Notes: generated by a model from the letters alone, not told the origin. 10,565 nt of DNA from Chryseobacterium gleum (GCA_943326825.2 CALPUT020000055.1:1-10565); one strand, 5' to 3'. Shown: positions 1-7,384, counted from the stretch's first letter. Numbers and translations are program-made.

Positions 1-1906
1 ATGGACAACCGTTGTTTTCAACAGGTCCAGCAACATCGATACAACCATCCACAATGTCAAGTACTCCATCAGAATCAGTGTCAGGACAACCATGATTTAC
101 TAACGTTCCTGGAGCTTGAGGACATTCATCTTCGCTATCTTTGATGCCATCTCCATCAGTATCTGGACAACCATTGAATGCAATTAATCCAGCAATTTCA
201 GGACAATCATCTTTACCATCAATAATACTATCGTTATCTGTATCAGGACAACCTTTGAATTTTCTTAAACCAGCAACATCAGCACATTCGTCATCTTTGT
301 CGGCTATACTATCATTGTCTTTGTCAGGACATCCTTGCAAATGTTTTAAACCTGGAATATCAGGACAAGTATCGTTTGGATCAATTATACTATCATTATC
401 TCTGTCTGGACAGCCTTTAAATTTAATGTCGCCAGCTAATTCAGGACAATCATCTCTTTTATCTTTTATACCATCACCATCTTTATCTTTTAAAGGGCCG
501 ATTACAACGTTTAAACCAAAAGAAATGTGAATGTTTTTAGTGTTGTAAGGTATAGGAGCTCCTTTTCCACCTTGACCATTTGTTGGGGCAGGTGTTGTGA
601 ATAAGAATGTTCCGATATTATCAGACATTACAAAGAATTGAATAGGTCCTCCTTTTAAACTCAATCCAAAACCAAGATTGTTATAAGCTCGACCATACAT
701 TCCATAATTTACAGAAGCACTTAACCAATTTTTAATATTCATATTCATAGCCAATGCTAATCCTGCTCTGTATCTTTTTCTTGTGAATTCATTGTAAAGA
801 GTTGCGCTAGCATTGAAATACTTGTTTAAAGTATACGAACCACCTAAATAGAATTTTGTATGTAATGAAGTTTTATAATTGTTTGAAATAGCATTTTTTG
901 CTAATACTGTTTTGGATGTGTCAATTAATTCTTGGCCAAAGTTATAAGTAGAATCTTTTTTAATCAATTTTGTAAAATCAGCACCTTTGAAAACATAATT
1001 AATATCGTTTGTTTCAAAGTTGCTTGTATTCGTTTTCCAATTGATGAAACCTAAATCTAACAAACTAGCACTAACTTGAATTTTATCTGTTAATATATAA
1101 CTACCACCAAGGTCTAGACCAAATCCTAAATTTTTGAAACTATAAGGTGATTTCATCATAGCAACTGTATCCATCACATTATTTGAATCTGCAAAATATA
1201 AGGTATTTGAAGAATTCATTCCTAATTGACCATCTATTGTCCAGTCAAAAGTTGTAGCGTCTGTTGTGATACCTAATTTACTTTTTTTAGTTTGAATATT
1301 AGCTATTCCAGACAGAAGTTTAAATCTACCTCCAACAGTTAGTTTTGAATTTATATTTCGATTATAACCTAAAGAATATTCCATGTATTCAGAAACATCA
1401 ATTGCTAAACCATCTAACGAAATTCTTTTGCCTAAGTAGTTTTCAGAACCATTCCCATATACAGCAAATCCAAATAAATCTTTTGGAAGTGCAATATTTG
1501 AACGAAATCTATTAGTAACATTAAATGATACAAAATGATCCTTTTTTACTTTGAAACCTAAGCCAAATAATTGATTGTAGGAATCTATAGAGATGAAGTT
1601 CATTTTCCCTAAATGATTCATGAATTGATTTGCATCAATAATTAAAGAATCGTTAGCATCTTTTTGGAACATCTGGCCCAATGTAATTGCACTATTGTTT
1701 AGGTATATATTTTGAAAGCCTAGAGGTAAACTAACATAAACTCTATTTTTTTGTCTAAAACCTGGATTCACATTTAATGCTTGTGAAGTTTCTTTTAAAC
1801 CATAAAGCGTTGAGTTTTGCTGAGCGTTAGAGCTAAAAACAAATCCAATAATAAACAGAAATAGTATTAGTGATTTGTTACACTTTTTTGATAAGTATTT
1901 TGTCAT
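1..1906 (-). CDS. DUF5723-type outer-membrane beta-barrel protein with thrombospondin type 3 repeats (3' end outside window)
   Basis: Only the first 635 residues are visible; the reading frame is still open at base 2. The start is the ATG at 1906-1904, followed by an N-terminal signal peptide: basic residues, a hydrophobic stretch at about residues 13-24, and a likely cut after S-N-A (residue 28). Residues 30-473 alternate polar and hydrophobic/aromatic positions with many Tyr, Phe, Asn and Gly, as in an outer-membrane barrel. The early stretch Q-A-L-N-V-N-P-G-F-R resembles the Bacteroidota family DUF5723. From residue 474 to the window edge there are six 27-residue D-x-D-x-D repeats. In related proteins such repeats often lead into a peptidoglycan-binding OmpA domain; that is inference here because it would lie outside the window. 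The gene starts 19 bases after the lipoprotein gene and is probably co-transcribed with it. The role is unknown: a structural or surface-organisation protein of the outer membrane. The barrel/repeat architecture is firm; the family name rests on recall of sequence style. Confidence 0.85.
   Translation of the reverse strand, partial: MTKYLSKKCNKSLILFLFIIGFVFSSNAQQNSTLYGLKETSQALNVNPGFRQKNRVYVSLPLGFQNIYLNNSAITLGQMFQKDANDSLIIDANQFMNHLGKMNFISIDSYNQLFGLGFKVKKDHFVSFNVTNRFRSNIALPKDLFGFAVYGNGSENYLGKRISLDGLAIDVSEYMEYSLGYNRNINSKLTVGGRFKLLSGIANIQTKKSKLGITTDATTFDWTIDGQLGMNSSNTLYFADSNNVMDTVAMMKSPYSFKNLGFGLDLGGSYILTDKIQVSASLLDLGFINWKTNTSNFETNDINYVFKGADFTKLIKKDSTYNFGQELIDTSKTVLAKNAISNNYKTSLHTKFYLGGSYTLNKYFNASATLYNEFTRKRYRAGLALAMNMNIKNWLSASVNYGMYGRAYNNLGFGLSLKGGPIQFFVMSDNIGTFLFTTPAPTNGQGGKGAPIPYNTKNIHISFGLNVVIGPLKDKDGDGIKDKRDDCPELAGDIKFKGCPDRDNDSIIDPNDTCPDIPGLKHLQGCPDKDNDSIADKDDECADVAGLRKFKGCPDTDNDSIIDGKDDCPEIAGLIAFNGCPDTDGDGIKDSEDECPQAPGTLVNHGCPDTDSDGVLDIVDGCIDVAGPVENNGCP
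2..487 (-). repeat. Six tandem 27-residue thrombospondin type 3 repeats within the outer-membrane protein
   Basis: The repeats cover residues 474-635 and are each exactly 27 codons (81 bases), filling 486 bases without gap or extra residue. The pattern is D-x-D-(G/N/S)-D-(G/S)-(I/V)-x-D, then Cys at position 14 and G-C-P at positions 25-27. The alternating Asp residues match the calcium-binding loops of thrombospondin type 3 repeats, and the two Cys per unit could form disulphides outside the cytoplasm. Units 1, 5 and 6 carry D-G-D-G or D-S-D-G, while units 2, 3 and 4 carry D-N-D-S, so the array has two sub-types. Units 3 and 6 lack the Pro after the first Cys. The array may continue beyond the window. 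Confidence 0.93.
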
Positions 1907-1925
1907 AATAGTTTTTCTTTAGATA

Positions 1926-3542
1926 TTAAAAGTTTTGTTTTAAAACAGTTTGGATACCTAGTTTCAAGGATAATTTGTAATCATCAAATATTTTAACAAT
2001 TGTAGTAGTTGCAGGTTGAGTTGTGGCTGCTGTTCCAGTAATAATTATTTTAGTTGCATTTTTTAATAATGCGATTTGACTTTTTGATAATTTAATGTCA
2101 TTAATTTTATTTGCTCTCGAAGTAACTCTTCCTGAACCATCAACTGGAGCAGCAGCTAAAACTTCATTATTTGTATTGTATAAATCAAATAAAACAACAT
2201 CATTTGAATCCAAAAGAATCAAATTAGTTTCAAAATTTATTGGAAATCCATTTGTTGAGTTAATTCGAAATAAAATAGATTCAATTATGTCAACATTGGT
2301 GTTGAACTTAAATGGTAAAGTGTCTCGCAATACAAAGTCATAAGCATTTCCTTCAAGAGGTAATTCTAATTCAGCCTTAACAACCAATTTACTAGTTTTT
2401 TCAATAAAATTAAGTGTTGGACCAGCAGGATTTGTGGTTGCATTAACCGTATAGTTAAAATATTTTGGGGTTGAGGAAACCAATGTGTTTATGCCAGAAG
2501 AATTTCCTTGGTTTAGTTCAGGTATTACAGTGTTGCTTGTGTTTCCCATTATTGAAGGTGCAGTAATAAGAATATTATTAAGGTTTGGATTAGAAATGTT
2601 TACAGTTGTTCCATTTACGGTGTTGATTGATTTTAAGTTTGTTATACTCATTTGAATCGGAATTCCAAAAGAATTTTCAACTGAAAGTTTAATTTTAGGA
2701 TTGATTAAATTAAAAACCCCAGAAGAAGAATTGTTAAAAATTTTAATTAATATAGAATCACTTGAGTTTACAATTGATTGTTGATCAAAATAACCTGTAG
2801 CATTCTCAAACACTAAATTATTTAGATTAAAATTAATATCGAAATTTTCATTACCAACAATATTTTGACCTGTACCGTTAATTGTTGCATCTACAATAAC
2901 TCGTAAAGTATTTGAAGCTGTCCCGTTTGCAGTAAAATCACATGTTGAATTAGCAAGGTTTAATGTTGATGATGTATCCTGAGGAATACTACTACCATAA
3001 TTCATCTGAATTATTTTTGTTAGTGGAGAACCACCAATAGTAATATCAGGGAAAGTTAATGTAATACTTATATTATGTTTTAATGAAGTGTTTATGTGAA
3101 TGCTTAATGCTCCACTTTCAAGATTCACAGTATTCAATGTTGAACTACCATTCATAGGGAAATGGATAGGAGTAGAATTAGAGCTTGGTATAGTAGACGA
3201 AAAGCTTGGAGTTGGAGATAAACCAAAATCAGTTGGAGATAAACTATAGTTTTGTGAGTAGTTGTTTAATTGAAGGATTGTTTGGGCATTAACAGATCCG
3301 ATTTCACCTTTGTAATTTAACGCAATTTCACCAGTTACTTGATTGATAATTACTAAATCATTACTGTCTTTTGATGCTAAAATATCATAAACACCAAAAT
3401 CTGCATATCCGATCGGAACAGCAAGATTTGGGTTCCAAGTACCTCCTGCTATTTTGTTTAAGTCAGGTTTTTTACACCCAAATAGGAAAATAGTAATTAA
3501 TAATAAAGTCAGCAATGACTTAAAATTCCAGTGTTTTTTCAT
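1926..3542 (-). CDS. Putative lipoprotein of unknown function, paired with the DUF5723-type barrel gene
   Basis: The 538-residue product begins with a lipoprotein signal peptide: M-K-K-H, a hydrophobic run at residues 10-21 and the lipobox L-F-G-C, with the lipidated Cys at position 23. The mature start C-K-K-P-D has no acidic cluster of the kind that exports lipoproteins to the cell surface in some Flavobacteriia, so a periplasm-facing position is possible but unproven. After it comes W-N-P-N-L-A-V-P-I-G, a lead-in that I associate with secreted Bacteroidota proteins of unknown function. The rest is rich in Ser, Thr, Asn and Ile, with no catalytic motif, suggesting beta-sandwich or immunoglobulin-like folds (inference). 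The last 24 residues, from about I-V-K-I-F-D-D-Y, resemble a conserved closing strand. Its stop lies 19 bases before the start of the barrel gene, so both are probably expressed together and may work together in the outer membrane. Function not recognised. Confidence 0.85.
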   Translation of the reverse strand: MKKHWNFKSLLTLLLITIFLFGCKKPDLNKIAGGTWNPNLAVPIGYADFGVYDILASKDSNDLVIINQVTGEIALNYKGEIGSVNAQTILQLNNYSQNYSLSPTDFGLSPTPSFSSTIPSSNSTPIHFPMNGSSTLNTVNLESGALSIHINTSLKHNISITLTFPDITIGGSPLTKIIQMNYGSSIPQDTSSTLNLANSTCDFTANGTASNTLRVIVDATINGTGQNIVGNENFDINFNLNNLVFENATGYFDQQSIVNSSDSILIKIFNNSSSGVFNLINPKIKLSVENSFGIPIQMSITNLKSINTVNGTTVNISNPNLNNILITAPSIMGNTSNTVIPELNQGNSSGINTLVSSTPKYFNYTVNATTNPAGPTLNFIEKTSKLVVKAELELPLEGNAYDFVLRDTLPFKFNTNVDIIESILFRINSTNGFPINFETNLILLDSNDVVLFDLYNTNNEVLAAAPVDGSGRVTSRANKINDIKLSKSQIALLKNATKIIITGTAATTQPATTTIVKIFDDYKLSLKLGIQTVLKQNF

Positions 3543-3561
3543 AGCAGATTCTTTTAATAAA

Positions 3562-3586
3562 AAAATGATTTAGCAACAATCATTTT
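3562..3586 (-). other. Hairpin with following T-run between the 723-residue gene and the lipoprotein gene
   Basis: Read on the minus strand, AAAATGATT (9 bases) is separated by a 7-base loop from its perfect complement AATCATTTT, and a run of T continues directly after it. It lies just past the stop codon of the 723-residue gene, where a weak, AT-rich intrinsic terminator would be expected. It also falls just downstream of a -7 promoter element, so it would form the very start of the lipoprotein transcript. The sequence does not decide between terminator and leader hairpin. Confidence 0.5.
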
Positions 3587-3594
3587 CAAAGTTA
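3587..3594 (-). promoter_or_regulatory. Candidate -7 promoter element (TAACTTTG) of the lipoprotein/barrel operon
   Basis: The minus strand reads TAACTTTG here, an exact match to the Bacteroidota housekeeping -7 consensus TAnnTTTG, 44 bases upstream of the lipoprotein ATG. No clear TTG-type -33 element sits at the usual spacing, so the call rests on the -7 element and its position. Confidence 0.5.
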
Positions 3595-3603
3595 CATATT
3601 TTT

Positions 3604-5775
3604 TTAATCTATTGTATATTGAACGATGAATTCATCAACAATTGAAGTTATTAATGTTTTAGAATTGTAAAAGGTTGATCGAACTATCATTTTTCCGTCT
3701 AAAGCTTTTTTGTTTAAGCGCTCGTTATTATTATACAGGTAAATATTATTTCCGATTCCATCAATTACTGTTAAATAAACAGATCCGTAATTTTCAGAAA
3801 TTGTAACATTATCCAATTGTCCAAAATCTATCAATTGACGCGTGTATATTTCATTTTGAGCATTTATATATATAACTTCATTTCCAGCTTGAATCACTAA
3901 AAGCGGATTTTCTAATTCAAACGAAGTTTTAAGTATTTTTCCTCCTGGGAAAGATTTGATTTTTGTTTTAATTCCTTTTTGATCAATTTTCACTAAATCA
4001 TTTCCTTCTATTGCGAATTGAATTAATTCATTTTCTTGTGGTATGGAATAAGTGTTTTTTGGAATAGCAAAACGCCTGTATTCTTTCTTTTTTGAAAGAT
4101 TAAACATTGTATAATTATACTCGTCTTTTGCTCCAATAAATAATATTTTTTTACTTGTCCAAACATCAATCGGTTTTTTTATTAATGTCAAACCGCTCTT
4201 TATATTAGCGATAATTTTACCTTTGAAATTATAAACTACTAATTCATTTTTTTCATTTGCTACAGCAACGCAATTCGAGCCTTTGAAGTTGAAATAAGTA
4301 GCTTCGTTTGTTGCATTTGTTTGAAGTTGAATAGGGAAACCACTTTCTTCATTTCCATTTTTGTTGAACAAATGAATCTCTTTTGAAGTTGTTACAATGT
4401 AATTGGTTTGGTCATTGATTTCTACTTCTCTAATTTCTCCAAATGGATATCCTTTGATTTCTTTATGCCAACTTTTTTTACTATTCGAAAATGCTAAAAG
4501 TTCTCCATTTTTAGTTAAAACTATAATATTTCCTTCCCCATCTAAAACTTTAAAATCTTCTATATCTAATCCAACTTGCATTGAAATAGATAATTTTCCG
4601 GAAGGATTTTTGATGTTAATCTCTTTTGCTTTTAAATGTGTTTCGAAAAGTTTATTTTTAAATTTAGTTTTAGAATATTTTATCTCTTTTTCGATGAATC
4701 TTTCAGAAACTTTTTGTGGTAAATCAGAATAGAAATATTTTAGTCGATCTTTTTTTAATGCTAAGGTATTTCCTAAGCGATAATCCGCAACAACTTGTTC
4801 GCAAGCATTCTGTGATTCTGAAAAAACAACAAAATCATCCATTAGTTTGATGAAAAATCCATTTTGTTTGTTGCTAGGAAAATTTTTTGTAAGTTGAATG
4901 TTTTTGAATTCACCTTCTTCCTCTTTATCACTTTCATTTTGATCTTGTATTAAATCATTTAATACAAGAATTGGGTTTTGTCCATCGATATAATCTGAAA
5001 TGATTACTTTTTCATTATTGTAATTAAATTCAACAAACCCATTTTCAATCCATTCATTTAGAGGGCTTTTTTTAAATTTTTTGTCTAAAGAAGCATAGTA
5101 ATTTTTTTCGTAAAAATGATAATTACTGATGGAATTAGGAAGTGCAATTGAGAAAAGTTGTTCATCTTCAATTTGTTTTCCATTGATTAATTTAGACGTT
5201 AATGCAATATATTCAATTTTATCTTCACCATTGATGTATATATCAGTTATTGAGAATTGATTGTTGTAAAATTTTACATTATTGGCACTGGCTTTTGTGT
5301 CGTGAATTAACCATTCAAATTTATTGTTTGATTTTTGAACTGATTTTGTAGAAATGTAAAGTATTGATTGAGCATATTTTCCGTTATAATTATTAGAGGA
5401 AAATGTTTTAAATTTATTAAATTGAATAGGTAGTTTTGCGTTTTTAAATAATTTTATGATGGCTTCTTTCGTCCAATTTTCTTTATTATCGATATAGATA
5501 TGATTCTGTTTTTTACTAATAATTAATAAGTCATCTTTTCCTAGCCAAGGAATTAAAGCGTTAATGATTTTTCTATTTTCCTCTGTGGTTTTGAATCCTG
5601 TTTTTTGGAAAGGATTTTCTGAAAGTCTATTTATAATTAGTATTTCTCCATCTTTTTCTCCGAAAAGAGCAGTTGGAGAAAATTGATTTTCTTTATCAAT
5701 GATATCCATTCCAACATAGCCTATCCAGATTATGCTAATGAATCCTATTATATAAAGTATGTATTTACTAAACAT
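3604..5775 (-). CDS. Membrane-anchored protein of unknown function with beta-propeller-like C-terminal part
   Basis: The 723-residue product opens with one hydrophobic segment (about residues 5-26) that looks like an uncleaved anchor or signal-anchor; there is no lipobox and no clear signal-peptidase site. Shortly after comes A-L-F-G-E-K-D-G-E-I-L-I-I-N-R. Residues about 60-390 are a mixed alpha/beta region that I do not recognise. From about residue 396 to the end the chain runs in short beta-strand blocks with turns such as N-G-E-L, a G-F-P-I-Q-L near residue 480, and repeated K-x-G or N-x-N-G turns, as in PQQ- or WD40-like propellers; this is inferred from the pattern, not from a matched profile. 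Most of the chain would therefore lie in the periplasm. It follows rnhB after 80 bases with no exact TAnnTTTG between them, so the two may be co-transcribed. No catalytic motif is seen and no function is proposed. Confidence 0.8.
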   Translation of the reverse strand: MFSKYILYIIGFISIIWIGYVGMDIIDKENQFSPTALFGEKDGEILIINRLSENPFQKTGFKTTEENRKIINALIPWLGKDDLLIISKKQNHIYIDNKENWTKEAIIKLFKNAKLPIQFNKFKTFSSNNYNGKYAQSILYISTKSVQKSNNKFEWLIHDTKASANNVKFYNNQFSITDIYINGEDKIEYIALTSKLINGKQIEDEQLFSIALPNSISNYHFYEKNYYASLDKKFKKSPLNEWIENGFVEFNYNNEKVIISDYIDGQNPILVLNDLIQDQNESDKEEEGEFKNIQLTKNFPSNKQNGFFIKLMDDFVVFSESQNACEQVVADYRLGNTLALKKDRLKYFYSDLPQKVSERFIEKEIKYSKTKFKNKLFETHLKAKEINIKNPSGKLSISMQVGLDIEDFKVLDGEGNIIVLTKNGELLAFSNSKKSWHKEIKGYPFGEIREVEINDQTNYIVTTSKEIHLFNKNGNEESGFPIQLQTNATNEATYFNFKGSNCVAVANEKNELVVYNFKGKIIANIKSGLTLIKKPIDVWTSKKILFIGAKDEYNYTMFNLSKKKEYRRFAIPKNTYSIPQENELIQFAIEGNDLVKIDQKGIKTKIKSFPGGKILKTSFELENPLLVIQAGNEVIYINAQNEIYTRQLIDFGQLDNVTISENYGSVYLTVIDGIGNNIYLYNNNERLNKKALDGKMIVRSTFYNSKTLITSIVDEFIVQYTID

Positions 5776-5855
5776 GATTACCTAATTTTTTTAAAATTAC
5801 GCTTTTGAGTGATTGTAATTTCTTCAAAAGACTTTATAAATGAACAGAAGATTGT

Positions 5856-6464
5856 TTAATCAAATAAGGATAATTGGTCAGGAGCTAAAAGTGTAAATGA
5901 CATTCTATGGTATTTTGATGGACCAATTTGAGCAATAGCTTTTCGGTGATCTTTTGTTGGATAACCTTTGTTTTTTGACCAAAAATAAGAAGGGAATTCT
6001 TTGTCAATCATTTCCATATATTCGTCACGATATGTTTTAGCTAATATAGAAGCAGCAGCAATATTTAAAAATTTTCCATCTCCTTTAATGATTGTTTCGT
6101 GAGGTATTGAATTGTATTTTTTAAATTTATTACCATCTACTATAATAAATTCAGGTGTTGTTTTTAATTTATCTAGAGCTAAATGCATTGCTTTAATGCT
6201 TGCGTTTAATATGTTTATCTCGTCAATTTCTTTTTCATTCACTATGCCAATTCCATAGGCAATAGCGTTTTCTTCTATTATCGGACGTAAAATTCTTCTT
6301 TTTTTTTCTGAAAGTTGTTTTGAGTCATTGAGCCATTCGTGCGTAAAATCCTTTGGTAAAATAACCGCTGCGGCAATTACGGGGCCGGATAAACAACCTC
6401 TTCCTGCTTCATCACAACCAGCTTCAATTAAGTTTATACTTAAATATGGTAAAAGTTTATTCAT
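5856..6464 (-). CDS. rnhB: Ribonuclease HII
   Basis: This cytoplasmic enzyme cuts the RNA strand of RNA/DNA hybrids and nicks 5' of single ribonucleotides in DNA, starting ribonucleotide excision repair and helping to clear primers and R-loops. The 202-residue length is normal for the family. The signature A-G-C-D-E-A-G-R-G-C-L-S-G-P carries the first two metal ligands, Asp18 and Glu19; Asp110 lies in I-I-V-D-G-N, and Asp147 in S-I-L-A-K-T-Y-R-D. Together they make the D-E-D-D active site. G-Y-P-T-K-D-H (residues 167-173) is also typical of RNase HII. The last six residues, Q-L-S-L-F-D, match the bacterial sliding-clamp-binding consensus Q-L-(S/D)-L-F, which suggests recruitment to replication forks (inference). 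It is divergent from the gene at 6565, with 100 bases between them in which I see no exact TAnnTTTG on either strand. Confidence 0.97.
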   Translation of the reverse strand: MNKLLPYLSINLIEAGCDEAGRGCLSGPVIAAAVILPKDFTHEWLNDSKQLSEKKRRILRPIIEENAIAYGIGIVNEKEIDEINILNASIKAMHLALDKLKTTPEFIIVDGNKFKKYNSIPHETIIKGDGKFLNIAAASILAKTYRDEYMEMIDKEFPSYFWSKNKGYPTKDHRKAIAQIGPSKYHRMSFTLLAPDQLSLFD

Positions 6465-6564
6465 AATGTAAAAATCAGAAAAAAATATTAAATTAGCATA
6501 TGAAATATTGAAAACAACTTTTAATATTTTGAATTCGTTATAATATCAGAAATAATTTAGAACT

Positions 6565-6936
6565 ATGAATAAACTATTTTTTTTAATTTTCTTTGTTGGG
6601 TTATCAGTAGTGGGTTTTTCTCAACAAGGCAAAAAAGAAGCAATTTCACTAAGTAAAGAAGAATTGGTTCAAGCAAAAACTATTGGTATTTATACATTTA
6701 CTTTACCTGAGGGGAATACTCCTGAGAAAGTTTCGGAGAATGCAAAATACTATACAATGTATTTCAAAGTTAAATATAATGCCGATACAAGAGATGCTTC
6801 AATTAATATGGTTTCAAATGATGAGAAATCAAGGCATGTAATATGTCGTTTTTTAGTAGCTTCAGGTGTTGAGAAAGTTTTAGTAAATGATAAAGCATCG
6901 AATGTTGAAGATTTTTTTCAAACATACTTGAAGTAA
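6565..6936 (+). CDS. Small secreted protein of unknown function
   Basis: The 123-residue product has a clear signal peptide: M-N-K, a hydrophobic core at about residues 4-16, and a likely cleavage in V-G-F-S|Q after residue 19. The mature part of about 104 residues contains one Cys (in V-I-C-R-F) and mixed charged segments; it looks like a small alpha/beta periplasmic domain. The middle (residues about 60-80, around Y-Y-T-M-Y-F-K-V-K-Y) looks like beta-strands, and the end (V-E-D-F-F-Q-T-Y-L-K) like a helix. I recognise no family. The ATG at 6565 lies directly before the signal peptide and has no Shine-Dalgarno sequence, which is usual in Bacteroidota. It stands as a single-gene unit: divergent from rnhB and closed by a strong intrinsic terminator. 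Confidence 0.85.
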   Translation: MNKLFFLIFFVGLSVVGFSQQGKKEAISLSKEELVQAKTIGIYTFTLPEGNTPEKVSENAKYYTMYFKVKYNADTRDASINMVSNDEKSRHVICRFLVASGVEKVLVNDKASNVEDFFQTYLK

Positions 6937-6962
6937 TTAAAGTGTTAAGTATATTATTGTCG

Positions 6963-6993
6963 CTCAGAATTTTATTGTTCTGAGTTTTTTTTT
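6963..6993 (+). terminator. Intrinsic terminator of the small secreted protein gene
   Basis: CTCAGAA and TTCTGAG form a perfect 7-base-pair stem around an 8-base loop, followed at once by nine T residues (6985-6993). It lies 26 bases after the stop codon at 6934-6936. On the opposite strand no T-run follows, so it acts for plus-strand transcription only. The T-run touches the first recognisable codons of the DUF4920 remnant. Confidence 0.9.
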
Positions 6994-6994
6994 G

Positions 6995-7384
6995 CCTTTC
7001 ATTTTAAATTACGGAGAGGTTAAAGTGGATACTTCAAAAGCTATATCTGTTGATGAAATGATTACTTATTTTGTAGGTGTTTTAGATAAAGTTGATTTTA
7101 CTTTTAAAGTAAAAGTAGTTGAAGTTTGCTCGAAGGTTGGATGTTTGATTAATGTTGATAAATTTAATGGTAAGTCATTAACGTTCAGATTTAAAAATCA
7201 CTTTACGATTCAGATATATTCAAAGTTGAATTCAGTAGCTTATTTTCATTGAAACGTTTATATAAATATTGTTTCTGTCAAAATTTTATAGGATTTTGAT
7301 TAAGCTGCGGGAAATCAAAAGAAGAAATTAGAAAAATGCTCAGGCAAAATTTGAATTAGGGTTTAAGCGGACGGTTTTTTTTAT
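6995..7384 (+). pseudogene. Decayed DUF4920 family gene (three nonsense codons, three frameshifts, no intact start)
   Basis: DUF4920 proteins are small secreted or lipid-anchored proteins of unknown function, common in Bacteroidota. Here the family pattern can be followed end to end: N-Y-G-E near 7007, K-A-I-S-V-D-E-M near 7040, then V-V-E-V-C-S-K-V-G-C (family E-V-C-x-x-K-G-C-W-M, with W-M replaced by L-I) and F-R-F-K-N-H. The frame meets TGA at 7250-7252, where the family has Gly, continues as I-V-S-V-K-I-L, then meets TAG at 7289-7291 and TAA at 7301-7303. The family's end is then spread over three frames: A-A-G-(K) in the first, S-K-E-E-I-R-K from 7315, Q-A-K-F-E-L-G-F from 7341, and A-D-G-F-F from 7367. 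Each shift fits loss of one base (near 7314, 7337 and 7366), two of them in short A-runs. No ATG lies before the first conserved residues, and the signal-peptide region is replaced by or merged with the terminator. An open 86-codon stretch from a TTG at 6992 is only its N-terminal part. Not expected to make a working protein. Confidence 0.88.

Noticed and set aside
2..487. Tandem repeats that could suggest a CRISPR array
   Set aside because: The units are diverged, have no spacers, keep an 81-base coding period and encode Asp-rich repeats in an open frame.
141..530. Open frame of 129 codons on the plus strand with repeating S-L-S-x-S-G-Q-P
   Set aside because: It is the antisense image of the thrombospondin type 3 repeats; the minus-strand frame has the signal peptide, barrel and calcium-type motifs.
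2095..2343. Plus-strand open frame of 82 codons inside the lipoprotein gene
   Set aside because: It is antisense to a gene with a clear lipoprotein signal and full-length frame, and has no recognisable features.
4403..4732. Plus-strand open frame of 109 codons inside the 723-residue gene
   Set aside because: Antisense shadow in AT-rich coding DNA, with no promoter, start signal or domain.
6992..7252. Intact 86-residue gene starting at TTG
   Set aside because: The start lies in the T-run of a terminator, and family similarity continues past the stop through further stops and frameshifts, so it is part of a pseudogene.
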